Assembly (NCBI RefSeq): GCF_018224015.1
Contig: NZ_JAGPOT010000045.1
Coordinates: 1 to 50,618, forward strand
Length of the DNA stretch: 50,618 bases
Direction of reading: 5' to 3'
Source: Pseudarthrobacter albicanus
Lineage (GTDB): Bacteria > Actinomycetota > Actinomycetes > Actinomycetales > Micrococcaceae
The notes beneath the pieces are model-generated. The model ran no database searches. It was not told where the DNA came from and saw only the letters and a program-made list of their open reading frames with translations. This document shows positions 7,533-16,566 of the stretch, piece by piece; the first letter of the stretch is position 1, and each line of letters begins with the position of its first letter. The translations under genes and the position numbers were made by a program.

Positions 7533-9224
7533 TTGAAATTCGTTAATGGATCCGCATCCGGGAGCTACGACGTCGTCGTTGTCGGCTCCGGGGCAGGCGC
7601 CCTCACCGCGGCCGCCACCGCCGCGCGCGCCGGCAAGTCCGTCGTCGTCCTCGAGAAAAGCGGGCTGCTGGGCGGAACCTCGGCCGTCTCCGGCGGCATG
7701 CTGTGGGTGGCCGACAACCACCACGCCCGTGAAGCAGGAATCAGAGACTCGAAGGAAGCGGCCGCCGGATATGTGCGCGCCGTGGCCCGTGGCCGCGGCC
7801 GTGCGGAACTCCTCGACGCAGCCCTGGACTACGGGGACCAGATGCTCCGGTTCGTGGAAGAGGAATGCGGCGTCCGTTTCATCTTCCTGGACAACTTCCC
7901 GGACTACCGCCAGGACCTGCCGGGCGCCATGCAGGGCGGCCGCACGGTGGAACCCGAACTGTTCAACAGCAAGGAAGCCCTGGGCGGGCTCACTCCCCAC
8001 GTCCGCACCGACGGCCGTGCCCCGTTCACCATGCAGGAATACGAGACCTGGGGCGCGTTCACCAAGTTCCCCTGGGATGATTTGAACCGGCGCCAGGCCG
8101 ACGGTCTTGTGGCCAAGGGCCAGGCCCTCGTGTCCATGCTCCTGGCCAGCCTGGTCCGCGACGGCGCCGCCCTCGTCACCGGGGCACGCGGACACCGCCT
8201 CGTCACCAACGGGAGCCGGGTGGCCGGCGTCGAACTGGAAACCGGGGAGGTCATCCGGGCGAACGACGGCGTCGTGCTGGCCACCGGCGGCTTCGAATGG
8301 GACAAGGCACTCGCCGGCTCGCTGCTGGCGTCGCGGCTGTACACGATGTGCTCGCCGCCCTCGAACACCGGCGACGGGCTGCGGATGTCCCAGCGCATTG
8401 GCGGCCAGACCCGCGGCACCCGTGAAGCCTGGTGGGCCCCGATGTCCATCACCGGCGACACCCGCGACGGGCAGCCCGTGGGTACCCTGCTCCGCTTCGA
8501 GCGCCAGGGCCCGGGATCGCTGATGGTGAACCGGCACGGCCGGCGCTTCGCCAACGAATCGCAGAACTACAACGACCTGGCCCGCTCCCTGCAGTCCTGG
8601 GACTCCGCCGGGAACCAGACCCTGAACACGCCGGCCCACGTGATCGTCGACCACACCTACCTGGAGCGCTACGGCATCCTGGCCCACCGCGCCGGCCAGC
8701 CCACGCCCGGCTACCTGACTGAGGCGGCGACGCTTGAGGAGCTCGCCGCGAAGATTAATGTTCCCGCGGAGAACCTCGCCGCGACGGTGTCCCGGTTCAA
8801 CGAGTTCGCGGTCAAGGGCGAGGATCCCGACTTCGGCCGCGGTGAAAGCGCGTACGACAAGTACTGGGGGGACGACGGGAACCCGTTCCCGAACCCGTCC
8901 CTGGGGCCGCTGCAGAGCGGGCCGTTCTACGCCATGGAGGTGGTCAACGGCGCGTTCGGAACCAACGGCGGCGTCGCCACTGACGGGCGCGCCCGCGTCC
9001 TGGACGTGGACAACCAGCCCATCGAAGGCCTCTACGCGGCCGGCAACACGACCGAGAACGCCTACGCCGCGGGGTACCCCGGCGCCGGCGCCACCCTCGG
9101 CCCCATCATGACCATGGGCTACCTCGCCGGACGCACCATCGCCGGCCAGGATCCGGCCTATGTCTCCGGCTCCGCGGCCGGCGCCCGGTCAGCCGAGTCA
9201 GACGCCGAACTGGTGGGTGCCTGA
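7533..9224 (+). CDS. FAD-binding KstD-like flavoprotein (candidate 4-oxocyclohexanecarboxylate desaturase, ChcC1-like)
   Basis: Second flavoprotein desaturase, 563 residues. The FAD motif is VVGSGAGALTAAATAA, then GGTSAVSGGMLW. The C-terminal AAGYPGAGATLGP carries the KstD-type Tyr-x-Gly-x-Gly active-site element. I chose TTG at 7533 because gaaagg (7520-7525) sits 7 nt upstream; an in-frame ATG at 7500 would add 11 residues but has no well-spaced ribosome site. It is homologous to the minus-strand flavoprotein at 3940-5667 but clearly diverged, consistent with two successive ring desaturations. It lies directly before the Dabb gene and the transporter, the same C1-X-T order I recall from the chc cluster. 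Confidence 0.87.
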   Translation: MKFVNGSASGSYDVVVVGSGAGALTAAATAARAGKSVVVLEKSGLLGGTSAVSGGMLWVADNHHAREAGIRDSKEAAAGYVRAVARGRGRAELLDAALDYGDQMLRFVEEECGVRFIFLDNFPDYRQDLPGAMQGGRTVEPELFNSKEALGGLTPHVRTDGRAPFTMQEYETWGAFTKFPWDDLNRRQADGLVAKGQALVSMLLASLVRDGAALVTGARGHRLVTNGSRVAGVELETGEVIRANDGVVLATGGFEWDKALAGSLLASRLYTMCSPPSNTGDGLRMSQRIGGQTRGTREAWWAPMSITGDTRDGQPVGTLLRFERQGPGSLMVNRHGRRFANESQNYNDLARSLQSWDSAGNQTLNTPAHVIVDHTYLERYGILAHRAGQPTPGYLTEAATLEELAAKINVPAENLAATVSRFNEFAVKGEDPDFGRGESAYDKYWGDDGNPFPNPSLGPLQSGPFYAMEVVNGAFGTNGGVATDGRARVLDVDNQPIEGLYAAGNTTENAYAAGYPGAGATLGPIMTMGYLAGRTIAGQDPAYVSGSAAGARSAESDAELVGA

Positions 9225-9225
9225 G

Positions 9226-9525
9226 ATGATCCGCCACACCGTACTCTTCAAGTTCAAACCGGACTTCCCGCCCGCCGACAAGCAGGCCTGGATCGCCGGA
9301 CTCAACAAAATGACCGGCAATATCCCCGGCATGGTCAACCTGACCCACGGCCCGGACGTCCTCGACACCGGGCGCTCCTTCGACTACGCCATCGTGGCGG
9401 ACTTCGACAAGGTCGAGGACATCGCGGTGTACAACACGCACCCGCTGCACGAGCCGCTCAAGGCTTACTCATTCCCCAACAGCCAGCAGATCCTCTCGGT
9501 GGACTTCCACCTCCAGGCTCCGTAA
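9226..9525 (+). CDS. Dabb (stress-responsive alpha/beta-barrel) family small protein
   Basis: 99-residue protein with the dimeric alpha-beta barrel signature: the opening IRHTVLFKFKPD, the middle DYAIVADFDKVEDIAVYNTHPLHE, and a closing strand QQILSVDFHLQAP. ATG at 9226 follows the desaturase stop by one base, with ggtggg upstream, so the pair is coupled. Members of this fold include small catalysts and binding proteins acting on aromatic or polyketide-like ring compounds; no catalytic role is proven for the family in general. By place it matches the uncharacterised ChcX. It could handle the dienone or enol product of desaturation, but that is a guess. Confidence 0.82.
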   Translation: MIRHTVLFKFKPDFPPADKQAWIAGLNKMTGNIPGMVNLTHGPDVLDTGRSFDYAIVADFDKVEDIAVYNTHPLHEPLKAYSFPNSQQILSVDFHLQAP

Positions 9526-9565
9526 CCGGCTTCCACCAAGACACCGCAGTCTTAAGGAGAACCCC

Positions 9566-10975
9566 ATGCAAAGCGCACTCAATGCCTCCGTGGCCCCGCG
9601 CAAGACTCCCGGGAAGGCAGCCCTGGCATCATTCCTGGGCAGCACCCTGGAATACTACGACTTCTTCATCTACGGAACCGCGGCCGCCCTCGTCTTCCCG
9701 CACCTGTTCTTCCCGTCCGCCGACCCCGCCATCGGCCTGATCGGCGCCTTTGCCACCTTCGGCGTCGCCTACGTGGCGCGGCCGGTCGGCGGGCTGGTCA
9801 TGGGCCACTTCGGCGACAGGCTGGGCCGCAAGAAAATCCTCCTGCTCACGCTGGGCATCATGGGCCTGGCCTCACTCGGCATCGGCTTCCTGCCAAGCTA
9901 CGGGCAGGTCGGTGTCTGGGCCCCGGTCCTGCTGGTGGCCGGCCGGCTGGCCCAGGGCTTCTCCGCCGGAGCCGAATCTGCCGGCGCCTCCACGCTCACC
10001 CTGGAGCACTCGCCCGAAGGCAGGCGCGGATTTTTCACCAGCTTCGTCATGACCGGCTACGCCTCCGGCATGGTCCTGGCCACTCTCGTCTTCATTCCGG
10101 TCACGGCCATGCCGCAGGAAGCCATGATGAGCTGGGGCTGGCGCATCCCGTTCTGGCTCTCCATCGTGGTCCTCGCCATCGCCTACTGGGTCCGGACCCA
10201 CCTGGATGAAACCCCGGTCTTCGAGGAAGCCCAGGAGCGCCGGCAGGTCGCTCCGATGCCGGTCAAGGAAGTGCTCAAGTTCCAGGGCCCGGACGTGCTG
10301 CGCGTCGTGGGAACGTCCATCATGTCCGTGATGCAGACCATCTTCACCGTCTTCGGCCTGGCCTACGCCACGTCCACCGCAGGCTTTGACCGGGCTTCCA
10401 TCCTGACCGTCAACGCCGTCGCGATCGGCCTGTCGATGTTCGCCATGCCGCTCGCCGCGAAGCTGTCGGACCGGATCGGCCGGCGTCCCGTGCTGCTGGC
10501 CTCCGCGATCGGCTGCTCCATCACGATCTTCCTGTACTTCCTGGCCCTGTCCTCGGGCAACATCATGCTCGTCTTCTTGGCCGCGTTCCTGAACATGACG
10601 GTGCTGTACTCGGGATTCAACGGCATCTGGCCCTCGTTCTTCGCCGAGCAGTTCGCCGCCCCGGTGCGCTACACCGGCATGGCGATGGGCAACCAGCTCG
10701 GTCTGGTCCTGGCCGGATTCGCCCCGTTGATCGCCGGCCTGCTGCTGGCCCCCGGTGTGACAGGCTGGATTCCCGTCGCAATCTTCGCCACGGTCTGCAT
10801 GCTCATCGCAGCCGTATCGGTCTTCTACTCCCGGGAGACGTTCAAGACGCCGATCCAGGAACTGGGCGCACCGTATCTGGAAGGCACCGCCCGGCGCCGG
10901 AACCTGCTCGAAGAGCAAGAACGAGCGCAAGATCCAGAGCAAGAGCTGGCGCGGCCGGCCATCCAGCTTCCCTGA
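9566..10975 (+). CDS. MFS transporter, metabolite:H+ symporter (MHS) type, likely carboxylate uptake
   Basis: 469-residue inner-membrane permease with about 12 hydrophobic segments. It opens with the MHS signature FLGSTLEYYDFFIYGTAAAL and carries the loop 2-3 motif GHFGDRLGRKK, with a related copy SDRIGRRP in the second half. Members of this family move organic acids such as shikimate, alpha-ketoglutarate and aromatic acids with protons. The start has aaggag a few bases upstream (9554-9559). It closes the plus-strand catabolic arm, so import of the pathway's ring carboxylate is the likely job. Confidence 0.88.
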   Translation: MQSALNASVAPRKTPGKAALASFLGSTLEYYDFFIYGTAAALVFPHLFFPSADPAIGLIGAFATFGVAYVARPVGGLVMGHFGDRLGRKKILLLTLGIMGLASLGIGFLPSYGQVGVWAPVLLVAGRLAQGFSAGAESAGASTLTLEHSPEGRRGFFTSFVMTGYASGMVLATLVFIPVTAMPQEAMMSWGWRIPFWLSIVVLAIAYWVRTHLDETPVFEEAQERRQVAPMPVKEVLKFQGPDVLRVVGTSIMSVMQTIFTVFGLAYATSTAGFDRASILTVNAVAIGLSMFAMPLAAKLSDRIGRRPVLLASAIGCSITIFLYFLALSSGNIMLVFLAAFLNMTVLYSGFNGIWPSFFAEQFAAPVRYTGMAMGNQLGLVLAGFAPLIAGLLLAPGVTGWIPVAIFATVCMLIAAVSVFYSRETFKTPIQELGAPYLEGTARRRNLLEEQERAQDPEQELARPAIQLP

Positions 10976-11003
10976 ATCAGCCGGCCTATCGAAGGAGATG
11001 CAC

Positions 11004-11171
11004 GTGTTCATGCCCAGCAGACCTCAGACCTCTTACCCTCGCCACTGGCCGATCCACGTGGCCGGCATGCAGGGGGCAGCAGTCTGCCAGCCCACGGCTG
11101 ATCCTTCCGACGGCGGGGAACTGACCGCCTCGCCCTGGCTCGGCCTCCACTATGAGGCCGAAGGCGCCTGA
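11004..11171 (+). CDS. Small ORF of unknown function after the transporter
   Basis: An open frame of 55 codons plus stop, beginning VFMPSRPQTSYPRHWPIHV and ending with YEAEGA. It has the strong ribosome site gaaggag (10991-10997), 6 nt before GTG 11004; an in-frame ATG at 10998 is too close to that site and ATG 11010 is a further option. Third codon positions are mostly G or C, like the real genes around it, and it starts 28 bp after the transporter stop and ends before the terminator-like hairpin. There is no recognisable domain and no membrane segment. It may be a real pathway-linked microprotein or the tail of a decayed gene. Confidence 0.4.
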   Translation: MFMPSRPQTSYPRHWPIHVAGMQGAAVCQPTADPSDGGELTASPWLGLHYEAEGA

Positions 11172-11200
11172 GGCACACTGCCAAACTGCGCCAGGCTGCC

Positions 11201-11249
11201 CGACGGCGCCTGCCGCCCCCGACTCGCCCGGGTGCGGCCGGCGCCGTCG
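11201..11249. terminator. Inverted repeat between convergent units, likely bidirectional terminator
   Basis: Perfect 10-bp arms cgacggcgcc (11201-11210) and ggcgccgtcg (11240-11249) around a GC-rich loop that can pair further. It sits between the plus-strand catabolic arm and the minus-strand acetyltransferase. No clean U-tract follows, which is common in actinobacterial terminators. Confidence 0.55.
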
Positions 11250-11272
11250 GCGTTTCCTCACGGCTCCGGTGC

Positions 11273-12061
11273 TCAGCAGCCGGTCAGATGCCGCTTGGGC
11301 CGCTCCTGCCGGTAGAGGTACCGGCCCGCTTCGCGGAACCCGGCCCGCGCGTACAGCTCCCGGGCACCGGCGCTGGAGGCCATCACCAGCAGCCAGTAGC
11401 CGGCCAGGCCGCGGACTGTGCCTGCGCGCAGCAGGGCCCCCATGACCCGGGCGGCGTAGCCCCGCCGCCGGGCATCCGGCCGGGTCGCCAGGCAGTACAG
11501 CCCGCCCCAGCCGGGCTCCATGGGGGGAAGAGCGAGCCGTGCGACGGCGGCCGGCACGCCGTCGTCGTCCCGGATCAGGGCGTACAGCGCGGGGCAGCCG
11601 GCCAGGATCCCGCGGGCGACGGCGAGCTCCGCGTCGCCGCCGCGGCCGTCGATGCTCCACCAGAGCCGCAGCCATTCCTCCGAAGGATGGTCGGAGACCT
11701 CAACGCCCCCGGCTGGTGCTTCCTCCGGAGCCGGTGCGGCGTCACGGACCAGCACCAGTGTTTCCGACTGCCGGGTGAACCCTTCCTCATCCAGGAGGGC
11801 ATTCAGCGCTTCGTAGCGTGGGTCATCGAAGACCTGGAAGATCAGCGGAAGACGGCGGGTCCGGTACCAGAGCCGGGCGCCGCGCAGGGCAGCGTGCCGC
11901 CCGTGCGGGGCAGCTCCGGGCTCGTGGCGCGGCCACACCGAATTGGCGCGCTGCGTCACCCCGGAGGCGGCGCGGAGCACCCAGCCGCCGTCGTCCTGCC
12001 GCTCGGCGGCCGGCCAGGCGGCGTCCATCAGCGCCTCGAGGCCCGCTGCCGGATCCGCCAT
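11273..12061 (-). CDS. GNAT-family N-acetyltransferase
   Basis: 262-residue protein whose C-terminal half is a GNAT fold. It has the acetyl-CoA motif A (LYCLATRPDARRRGYAARVMGALL, containing R-R-x-G-Y-A) and the late motif SSAGARELYARAGFREAGRYLYRQ. The N-terminal half (WVLRAASGVTQRANSVWP) is a degenerate second GNAT-like domain seen in this subgroup. It should transfer an acetyl group to an amine, but the substrate cannot be read from the sequence. It stands alone downstream of aspS and is separated by a hairpin from the catabolic island. Confidence 0.85.
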   Translation of the reverse strand: MADPAAGLEALMDAAWPAAERQDDGGWVLRAASGVTQRANSVWPRHEPGAAPHGRHAALRGARLWYRTRRLPLIFQVFDDPRYEALNALLDEEGFTRQSETLVLVRDAAPAPEEAPAGGVEVSDHPSEEWLRLWWSIDGRGGDAELAVARGILAGCPALYALIRDDDGVPAAVARLALPPMEPGWGGLYCLATRPDARRRGYAARVMGALLRAGTVRGLAGYWLLVMASSAGARELYARAGFREAGRYLYRQERPKRHLTGC

Positions 12062-12131
12062 GTCATCCTTCCTTCCAACGCCGAAGGCTCCCCGGTTTCC
12101 CGGGCAGCCTCCTGGTGCCCAGCCGTGAGGG

Positions 12132-13925
12132 CTACTCGGCCTTCTGGACTGCCGGTTCGGCCTTCCTGGCTTCCGGTTTGAAGTCGACGCCGGCTTCCTT
12201 GCGCTGCTGGGCCGTGATCGGCGCCGGCGCCTGGGTCAGCGGGTCGTAGCCGCCGCCGGACTTCGGGAAGGCGATGACGTCGCGGATGGACTCGACACCG
12301 GCCAGCAGCGCGACCACGCGGTCCCAGCCGAAGGCGATGCCGCCGTGGGGAGGGGCGCCGAACTTGAAGCCTTCGAGGAGGAAGCCGAACTTGGTCTGGG
12401 CATCTGCCTTGTCCAGGCCCATCAGCTCGAAGACCCGCTCCTGGATCTCCCGCTCGTGGATACGGATGGAGCCGCCGCCGATTTCGTTGCCGTTGCAGAC
12501 GATGTCGTAGGCGTAGGACAGCGCGGACTCGGGATCCTTGTCGAAGCTGTCCATGAACTCGGGCTTCGGCGAGGTGAACGCGTGGTGCACGGCGGTCCAC
12601 TGGCCGGCGCCGACGGCGACGTCGCCGGACGCCACGGCTGCCGCAGCCGGTTCGAACATGGGCGCGTCCACGACCCACACGAAGGCCCAGTCCGCGGGGT
12701 TGATCAGGCCGGTGCGGTGGCCGATCTCGACGCGGGCGGCCCCCAGCAGGGCGCGGGAGGGGGACTTCTCGCCGGCGGCGAAGAAGATGCAGTCGCCCGG
12801 CTTGGCGCCGACGGCACCGGCCAGGCCGGCGCGCTCGGTGTCGGTCAGGTTCTTGGCCACGGGACCGGCCAGTTCGCCGTCTTCCTTGTACAGGACGTAG
12901 GCCAGGCCCTTGGCGCCGCGCTGCTTGGCCCATTCCTGCCAGGCGTCGAGGGCGCGGCGTGCCTGCGAGGCGCCGCCCGGCATGACGACGGCGCCGACGT
13001 AGGGTGCCTTGAAGACGCCGAAGTTGGTGTCCTTGAAGAATTCGGTGAGCTCGGTCAGCTCCAGGCCGAAGCGCAGGTCCGGCTTGTCCGAGCCGTAGCG
13101 GGCCATGGCGTCGGCGTAGGTGATGCGCTGGATCGGCGTCGGGATCTCGACGTCGATCAGCTTCCACAGCGCCTTGACGATGCTTTCGCCGAGGCGGATG
13201 ATGTCGTCCTGCTCCACGAAGCTGGCTTCGATGTCGAGCTGGGTGAATTCCGGCTGGCGGTCGGCGCGGAAGTCCTCATCGCGGTAGCAGCGGGCGATCT
13301 GGTAGTACTTCTCGAAGCCGCCCACCTGCAGGAGCTGCTTGAACAGCTGTGGGGACTGCGGCAGCGCGTACCAGGAGCCGGGTGCGAGGCGTGCGGGAAC
13401 GACGAAGTCACGGGCGCCTTCCGGCGTCGAACGCGTCAGCGTGGGGGTTTCGATTTCGACGAAACCGTCCTGGTGGAGCAGTTCGCGGGCCACCCGGTTG
13501 GCCTCGGAGCGCAGCCGCAGGTTGCGGGCGGGGCCGGGGCGGCGCAGGTCCAGGTAACGGTGCTTGAGGCGGGCTTCCTCGCCGACCTCAACGTGCTCGT
13601 CGATCTGGAACGGCAGCGGCTCGGAGGTGTTGAGGATGGTGACCTTCTCGGCCATGACCTCGATCTCGCCGGTGGCCAGCGCGGGGTTCCCGTTGCCCTC
13701 GGGGCGCCGGGAGACCGTGCCGATGACCTGCAGCACGTACTCGTTGCGCAGGCCGTGGAAGACTTCCTCTTCACGGACGACGACCTGGGCGACGCCGGAA
13801 GCGTCGCGGAGGTCAACGAATGCGACACCACCGTGGTCACGACGCCGGCCGACCCAGCCGGCGAGGGTTACGGTTTGTCCAATGTGCTCGGAGCGAAGGG
13901 ATCCGAGGTCATGTGTGCGCAGCAC
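12132..13925 (-). CDS. aspS: Aspartyl-tRNA synthetase
   Basis: Class IIb synthetase charging tRNA with aspartate; about 597 residues. The N-terminal OB-fold anticodon-binding domain contains [18 protein letters not shown]. The class II core contains [10 protein letters not shown], motif 2 in [21 protein letters not shown], a GAD insertion, and motif 3 [14 protein letters not shown]. The start is the GTG at 13925 ([16 protein letters not shown]), the usual beginning of the family, with agaaagg about 6 nt upstream; a longer frame from 13973 would add 16 unconserved residues. It lies 116 bp downstream of hisS on the same strand, as in other actinobacteria. Confidence 0.97.
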   Translation of the reverse strand: MLRTHDLGSLRSEHIGQTVTLAGWVGRRRDHGGVAFVDLRDASGVAQVVVREEEVFHGLRNEYVLQVIGTVSRRPEGNGNPALATGEIEVMAEKVTILNTSEPLPFQIDEHVEVGEEARLKHRYLDLRRPGPARNLRLRSEANRVARELLHQDGFVEIETPTLTRSTPEGARDFVVPARLAPGSWYALPQSPQLFKQLLQVGGFEKYYQIARCYRDEDFRADRQPEFTQLDIEASFVEQDDIIRLGESIVKALWKLIDVEIPTPIQRITYADAMARYGSDKPDLRFGLELTELTEFFKDTNFGVFKAPYVGAVVMPGGASQARRALDAWQEWAKQRGAKGLAYVLYKEDGELAGPVAKNLTDTERAGLAGAVGAKPGDCIFFAAGEKSPSRALLGAARVEIGHRTGLINPADWAFVWVVDAPMFEPAAAAVASGDVAVGAGQWTAVHHAFTSPKPEFMDSFDKDPESALSYAYDIVCNGNEIGGGSIRIHEREIQERVFELMGLDKADAQTKFGFLLEGFKFGAPPHGGIAFGWDRVVALLAGVESIRDVIAFPKSGGGYDPLTQAPAPITAQQRKEAGVDFKPEARKAEPAVQKAE

Positions 13926-14041
13926 AGCACGCCTTTCTGAAGAAGACAGAGGGAAATCAGAACTCATGTTCAATAGGATCGCTGCGGGAACGATCCCGTT
14001 CGAGTTTACCCGCTGGACAGGCCCCTCCCGCCTCCCCCGCC

Positions 14042-15400
14042 TCAGGCCTTCAGGACGCGGACGTGCAGGTCTTCCTCCGCGGGAGTCCAGCTGGCCGGAT
14101 CGGCGTCGGTCTGCTCGCCCGAGCGGATGTCCTTGACCTGGTGCTTGCCGTCGTCGTCCGTGAACCAGACGAAGGGGATGCCCCGGCGGTCGGCGAACTT
14201 GATCTGCTTGCCGAACTTCTCCGCCTTGGCCGCGACCTCGGTGGCGATGCCCCGGCCGCGCAGCGCCGCCGCGACGTCCTGCGCGGCGCCCCAGCTGTCA
14301 TCGTTGGTGAGCGCCACGAGCACGGCGGTGGGGACGGAGCGTGAGGCCGTGGCGAGGTCCTGGCTGAGGATCCGGGAGACCAGGCGGGTCACGCCGATCG
14401 AGAGTCCGACGCCGGGGAACTTGCGGCTGCCCTTGCTGGCCAGGGCGTCGTAGCGCCCGCCGGAGCAGATCGAGCCGAGCTGTTCGTGGCCCACCAGCAC
14501 GGTTTCCACAACTGTTCCGGTGTAGTAGTCCAGGCCGCGGGCGATGCTCAGGTCCGCGACCACCTTGCCGGGGGCCCGTTGGACGGCCGCGGCGATGACC
14601 TGCTCCAGTTCGTTCAGGCCTTCCTCCAGCTGCCCGTTGCTGACGCCCAGGGCGCGGACCTGCGCCACGAAGGAGGTGTCCCCGGTGCGGATCGAGGCGA
14701 GCTTCAGTGCGGCCTGCGCCTGCTCGTCCGTGGCGCCCAGCTCGGACTTGAGCAGCTCGGCGACCCTGGCCGGGCCGATCTTCTCGAGCTTGTCGATGCT
14801 GCGCAGCACCCCGGCCGTGTCCGTGAGCCCGATGCCGGTATAGAACCCCTCGGCCAGTTTGCGGTTGTTGATCCGGAGCAGGAAGTCGGGGATCGGCAGG
14901 GCGTTCAGGGCTTCGGCGATCACGAGCGCAATCTCGACGTCGTAGCGGAACGGCAGTTCGCCGTCGCCGACGACGTCGATGTCCGCCTGGGTGAACTCGC
15001 GGGCGCGGCCCTCCTGCGGGCGCTCGCCGCGCCAGACTTTCTGGATCTGGTAGCGGCGGAACGGGAAGGCGAGGTAGCCCGCGTTCTCCACGACGTAGCG
15101 GGCGAACGGCACGGTGAGGTCGAAGTGCAGGGCCAGGGCGTGCGGATCGGCTTTCCCCCCCGTGCGTACATCGCCGGCCGCTTCCTCTTCGTCATCCTGG
15201 AGCCGGCTCAGCCCATAGACCTCTTTGTCGATTTCGCCCTTGCGCAGCAGCTGGCCCACCGTTTCCACGGCCCGGGTTTCGATCGAGGAGAAGCCATGGA
15301 GTTCAAAGATCCGACGCAGCGTGTCCAGCACATGCAGCTCCACCAGCCGTTCCTCGGGAAGCCACTCGGGGAATCCTGACAGTGAGGCTGTGCGTGCCAT
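14042..15400 (-). CDS. hisS: Histidyl-tRNA synthetase
   Basis: Class IIa synthetase charging tRNA with histidine, 452 residues. Motif 1 region is [12 protein letters not shown], motif 2 [16 protein letters not shown], the histidine-specific loop [13 protein letters not shown], and motif 3 is near [12 protein letters not shown]. The C-terminal anticodon-binding domain contains [22 protein letters not shown]. ggag lies upstream of ATG 15400 in ttaggagaaaat. It is first in a hisS-aspS pair. The 290-bp gap in front contains a dyad but no T-box-like leader that I can recognise. Confidence 0.97.
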   Translation of the reverse strand: MARTASLSGFPEWLPEERLVELHVLDTLRRIFELHGFSSIETRAVETVGQLLRKGEIDKEVYGLSRLQDDEEEAAGDVRTGGKADPHALALHFDLTVPFARYVVENAGYLAFPFRRYQIQKVWRGERPQEGRAREFTQADIDVVGDGELPFRYDVEIALVIAEALNALPIPDFLLRINNRKLAEGFYTGIGLTDTAGVLRSIDKLEKIGPARVAELLKSELGATDEQAQAALKLASIRTGDTSFVAQVRALGVSNGQLEEGLNELEQVIAAAVQRAPGKVVADLSIARGLDYYTGTVVETVLVGHEQLGSICSGGRYDALASKGSRKFPGVGLSIGVTRLVSRILSQDLATASRSVPTAVLVALTNDDSWGAAQDVAAALRGRGIATEVAAKAEKFGKQIKFADRRGIPFVWFTDDDGKHQVKDIRSGEQTDADPASWTPAEEDLHVRVLKA

Positions 15401-15691
15401 GGGGGATTTTCTCCTAAGGTAACAACGGCGGTTCCGGCTGCGTCCCGCACCGCACTCCTTCCGGCACGAAGTGTCGATAAAGAAGTGTCCGAAACGAAGC
15501 GTACGAAACGGAGACAGAACGGCGGCAGACCGGCCAGTCGTGCATAAACTGTGTGCGGCAGTCAGTTTATGCGTTCGGCGCCTGCATCTCTAATGCGGGG
15601 CCGCGCTGCGCTGCTGCCGGCAGCTATGCAGCTGTTCCGCGACGGCGCCCCCGGGCCCGCCACGGGTTCAGCCTTACAACCAGGAGGACTT
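15401..15691. promoter_or_regulatory. Divergent intergenic region, hisS and cyclophilin, with a strong dyad
   Basis: About 290 bp between the two divergent genes. It holds a perfect 10-bp inverted repeat, gcataaactg (15542-15551) and cagtttatgc (15563-15572), with an 11-base spacer, strikingly AT-rich for this genome. Nearer hisS, gaagtgtc occurs twice 14 bp apart (around 15468 and 15482). A ribosome site aggagg (15682-15687) serves the TTG start at 15692. Promoters for both genes must lie here. Confidence 0.6.
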
Positions 15692-16504
15692 TTGGCGGCC
15701 AGTTCAAGGAGCGCCCGCGACGCCAAGCGGCGCATCCAGCAGATGGAGGCAAAACGTGAGCTGCGCAAGGAGCAGGACAAACGCCGGAAGCGCGACAACG
15801 TCCTCGCCGCCGGCGCCGGCACGGCGGCCATAGCCCTCGCCCTCGTGCTCCAGCTGACGGTCTTCTCCGCCAACCCCACCGAAGAGCAATTCGCGGCCGC
15901 CCAGGCGGACCTGGCGGCCCCTTCCGCGTCGGCCACGCCGTCGGCCACCCCCGCGGCCGCCAACGGGGAGAACATCCCCAAGCCGGAAACCGCTGCGGGC
16001 AAGACGTTCACCGGCGAGCTCAGGCTGAACAGCGGGACGCTCGGCGTCGAACTGGACGGCACCAAGGCCCCGCAGGCAGCCGCCGTCTTCAAGTCCCTGG
16101 CGGACCAGAATTTCTACAACGGCGTCAGCTGCCACCGCCTGACCACGGCCGAGAACTTCGGCGTCCTGCAGTGCGGTTCCAAGGCCGGCGACGGCAGTTC
16201 CGATCCGTCCTACACCTGGGGTCCGCTGGAAAACACGCCGCCGGACAATAACTACCCGGCCGGAACCATCGCCGTCGCCAGGACCGGCGGAAACGCCAAC
16301 GGCAACGGCACCCAGTTCTTCATCGTGTACAAGGACACCGTCATTCCGGCTGACGCGGCCGGCGGCTACACGGTGGTGGGCAAGGTCACGGCCGGGCTCG
16401 ACGTCGTCACCGGTATCGCCGCGGCCGGCCTGAAGCCGGGCGGTAGCGCCACAGACGGCGCACCTGTGGAACCAGTCACGATAGACTCGTTCTCTCTGAA
16501 GTAA
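15692..16504 (+). CDS. Membrane-anchored peptidyl-prolyl cis-trans isomerase (cyclophilin)
   Basis: Catalyses proline isomerisation during folding of secreted proteins. A basic, coiled N-terminus (KRRIQQMEAKRELRKEQDKR) is followed by one membrane segment (AAGAGTAAIALALVLQLTVF), a Ser/Ala/Pro linker, and an extracellular cyclophilin domain with FYNGVSCHRL, GTIAVARTGGNANGNGTQFFI and YTVVGKVTAGLDVV. TTG at 15692 is chosen because aggagg lies 4 nt upstream; upstream in-frame codons have no ribosome site and would run through the dyad. Cyclophilin between rel and hisS is the actinobacterial arrangement. Confidence 0.9.
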   Translation: MAASSRSARDAKRRIQQMEAKRELRKEQDKRRKRDNVLAAGAGTAAIALALVLQLTVFSANPTEEQFAAAQADLAAPSASATPSATPAAANGENIPKPETAAGKTFTGELRLNSGTLGVELDGTKAPQAAAVFKSLADQNFYNGVSCHRLTTAENFGVLQCGSKAGDGSSDPSYTWGPLENTPPDNNYPAGTIAVARTGGNANGNGTQFFIVYKDTVIPADAAGGYTVVGKVTAGLDVVTGIAAAGLKPGGSATDGAPVEPVTIDSFSLK

Positions 16505-16566
16505 CCAAACGGGGGCCCTGGTGGCCACGGTCCCGGTATTTCCCTCCAAGCGAAAGACTTCTAGCG

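Noticed and set aside
1..11171. Steroid or terpene catabolism suggested by KstD-like and P450 genes
   Set aside because: No other steroid genes are present. An MHS carboxylate transporter, an SDR and the C1-X-T order favour a small alicyclic acid. Not fully excluded.
15401..15541. T-box riboswitch before hisS
   Set aside because: No recognisable T-box sequence or specifier stem. The dyad found lacks the family features.
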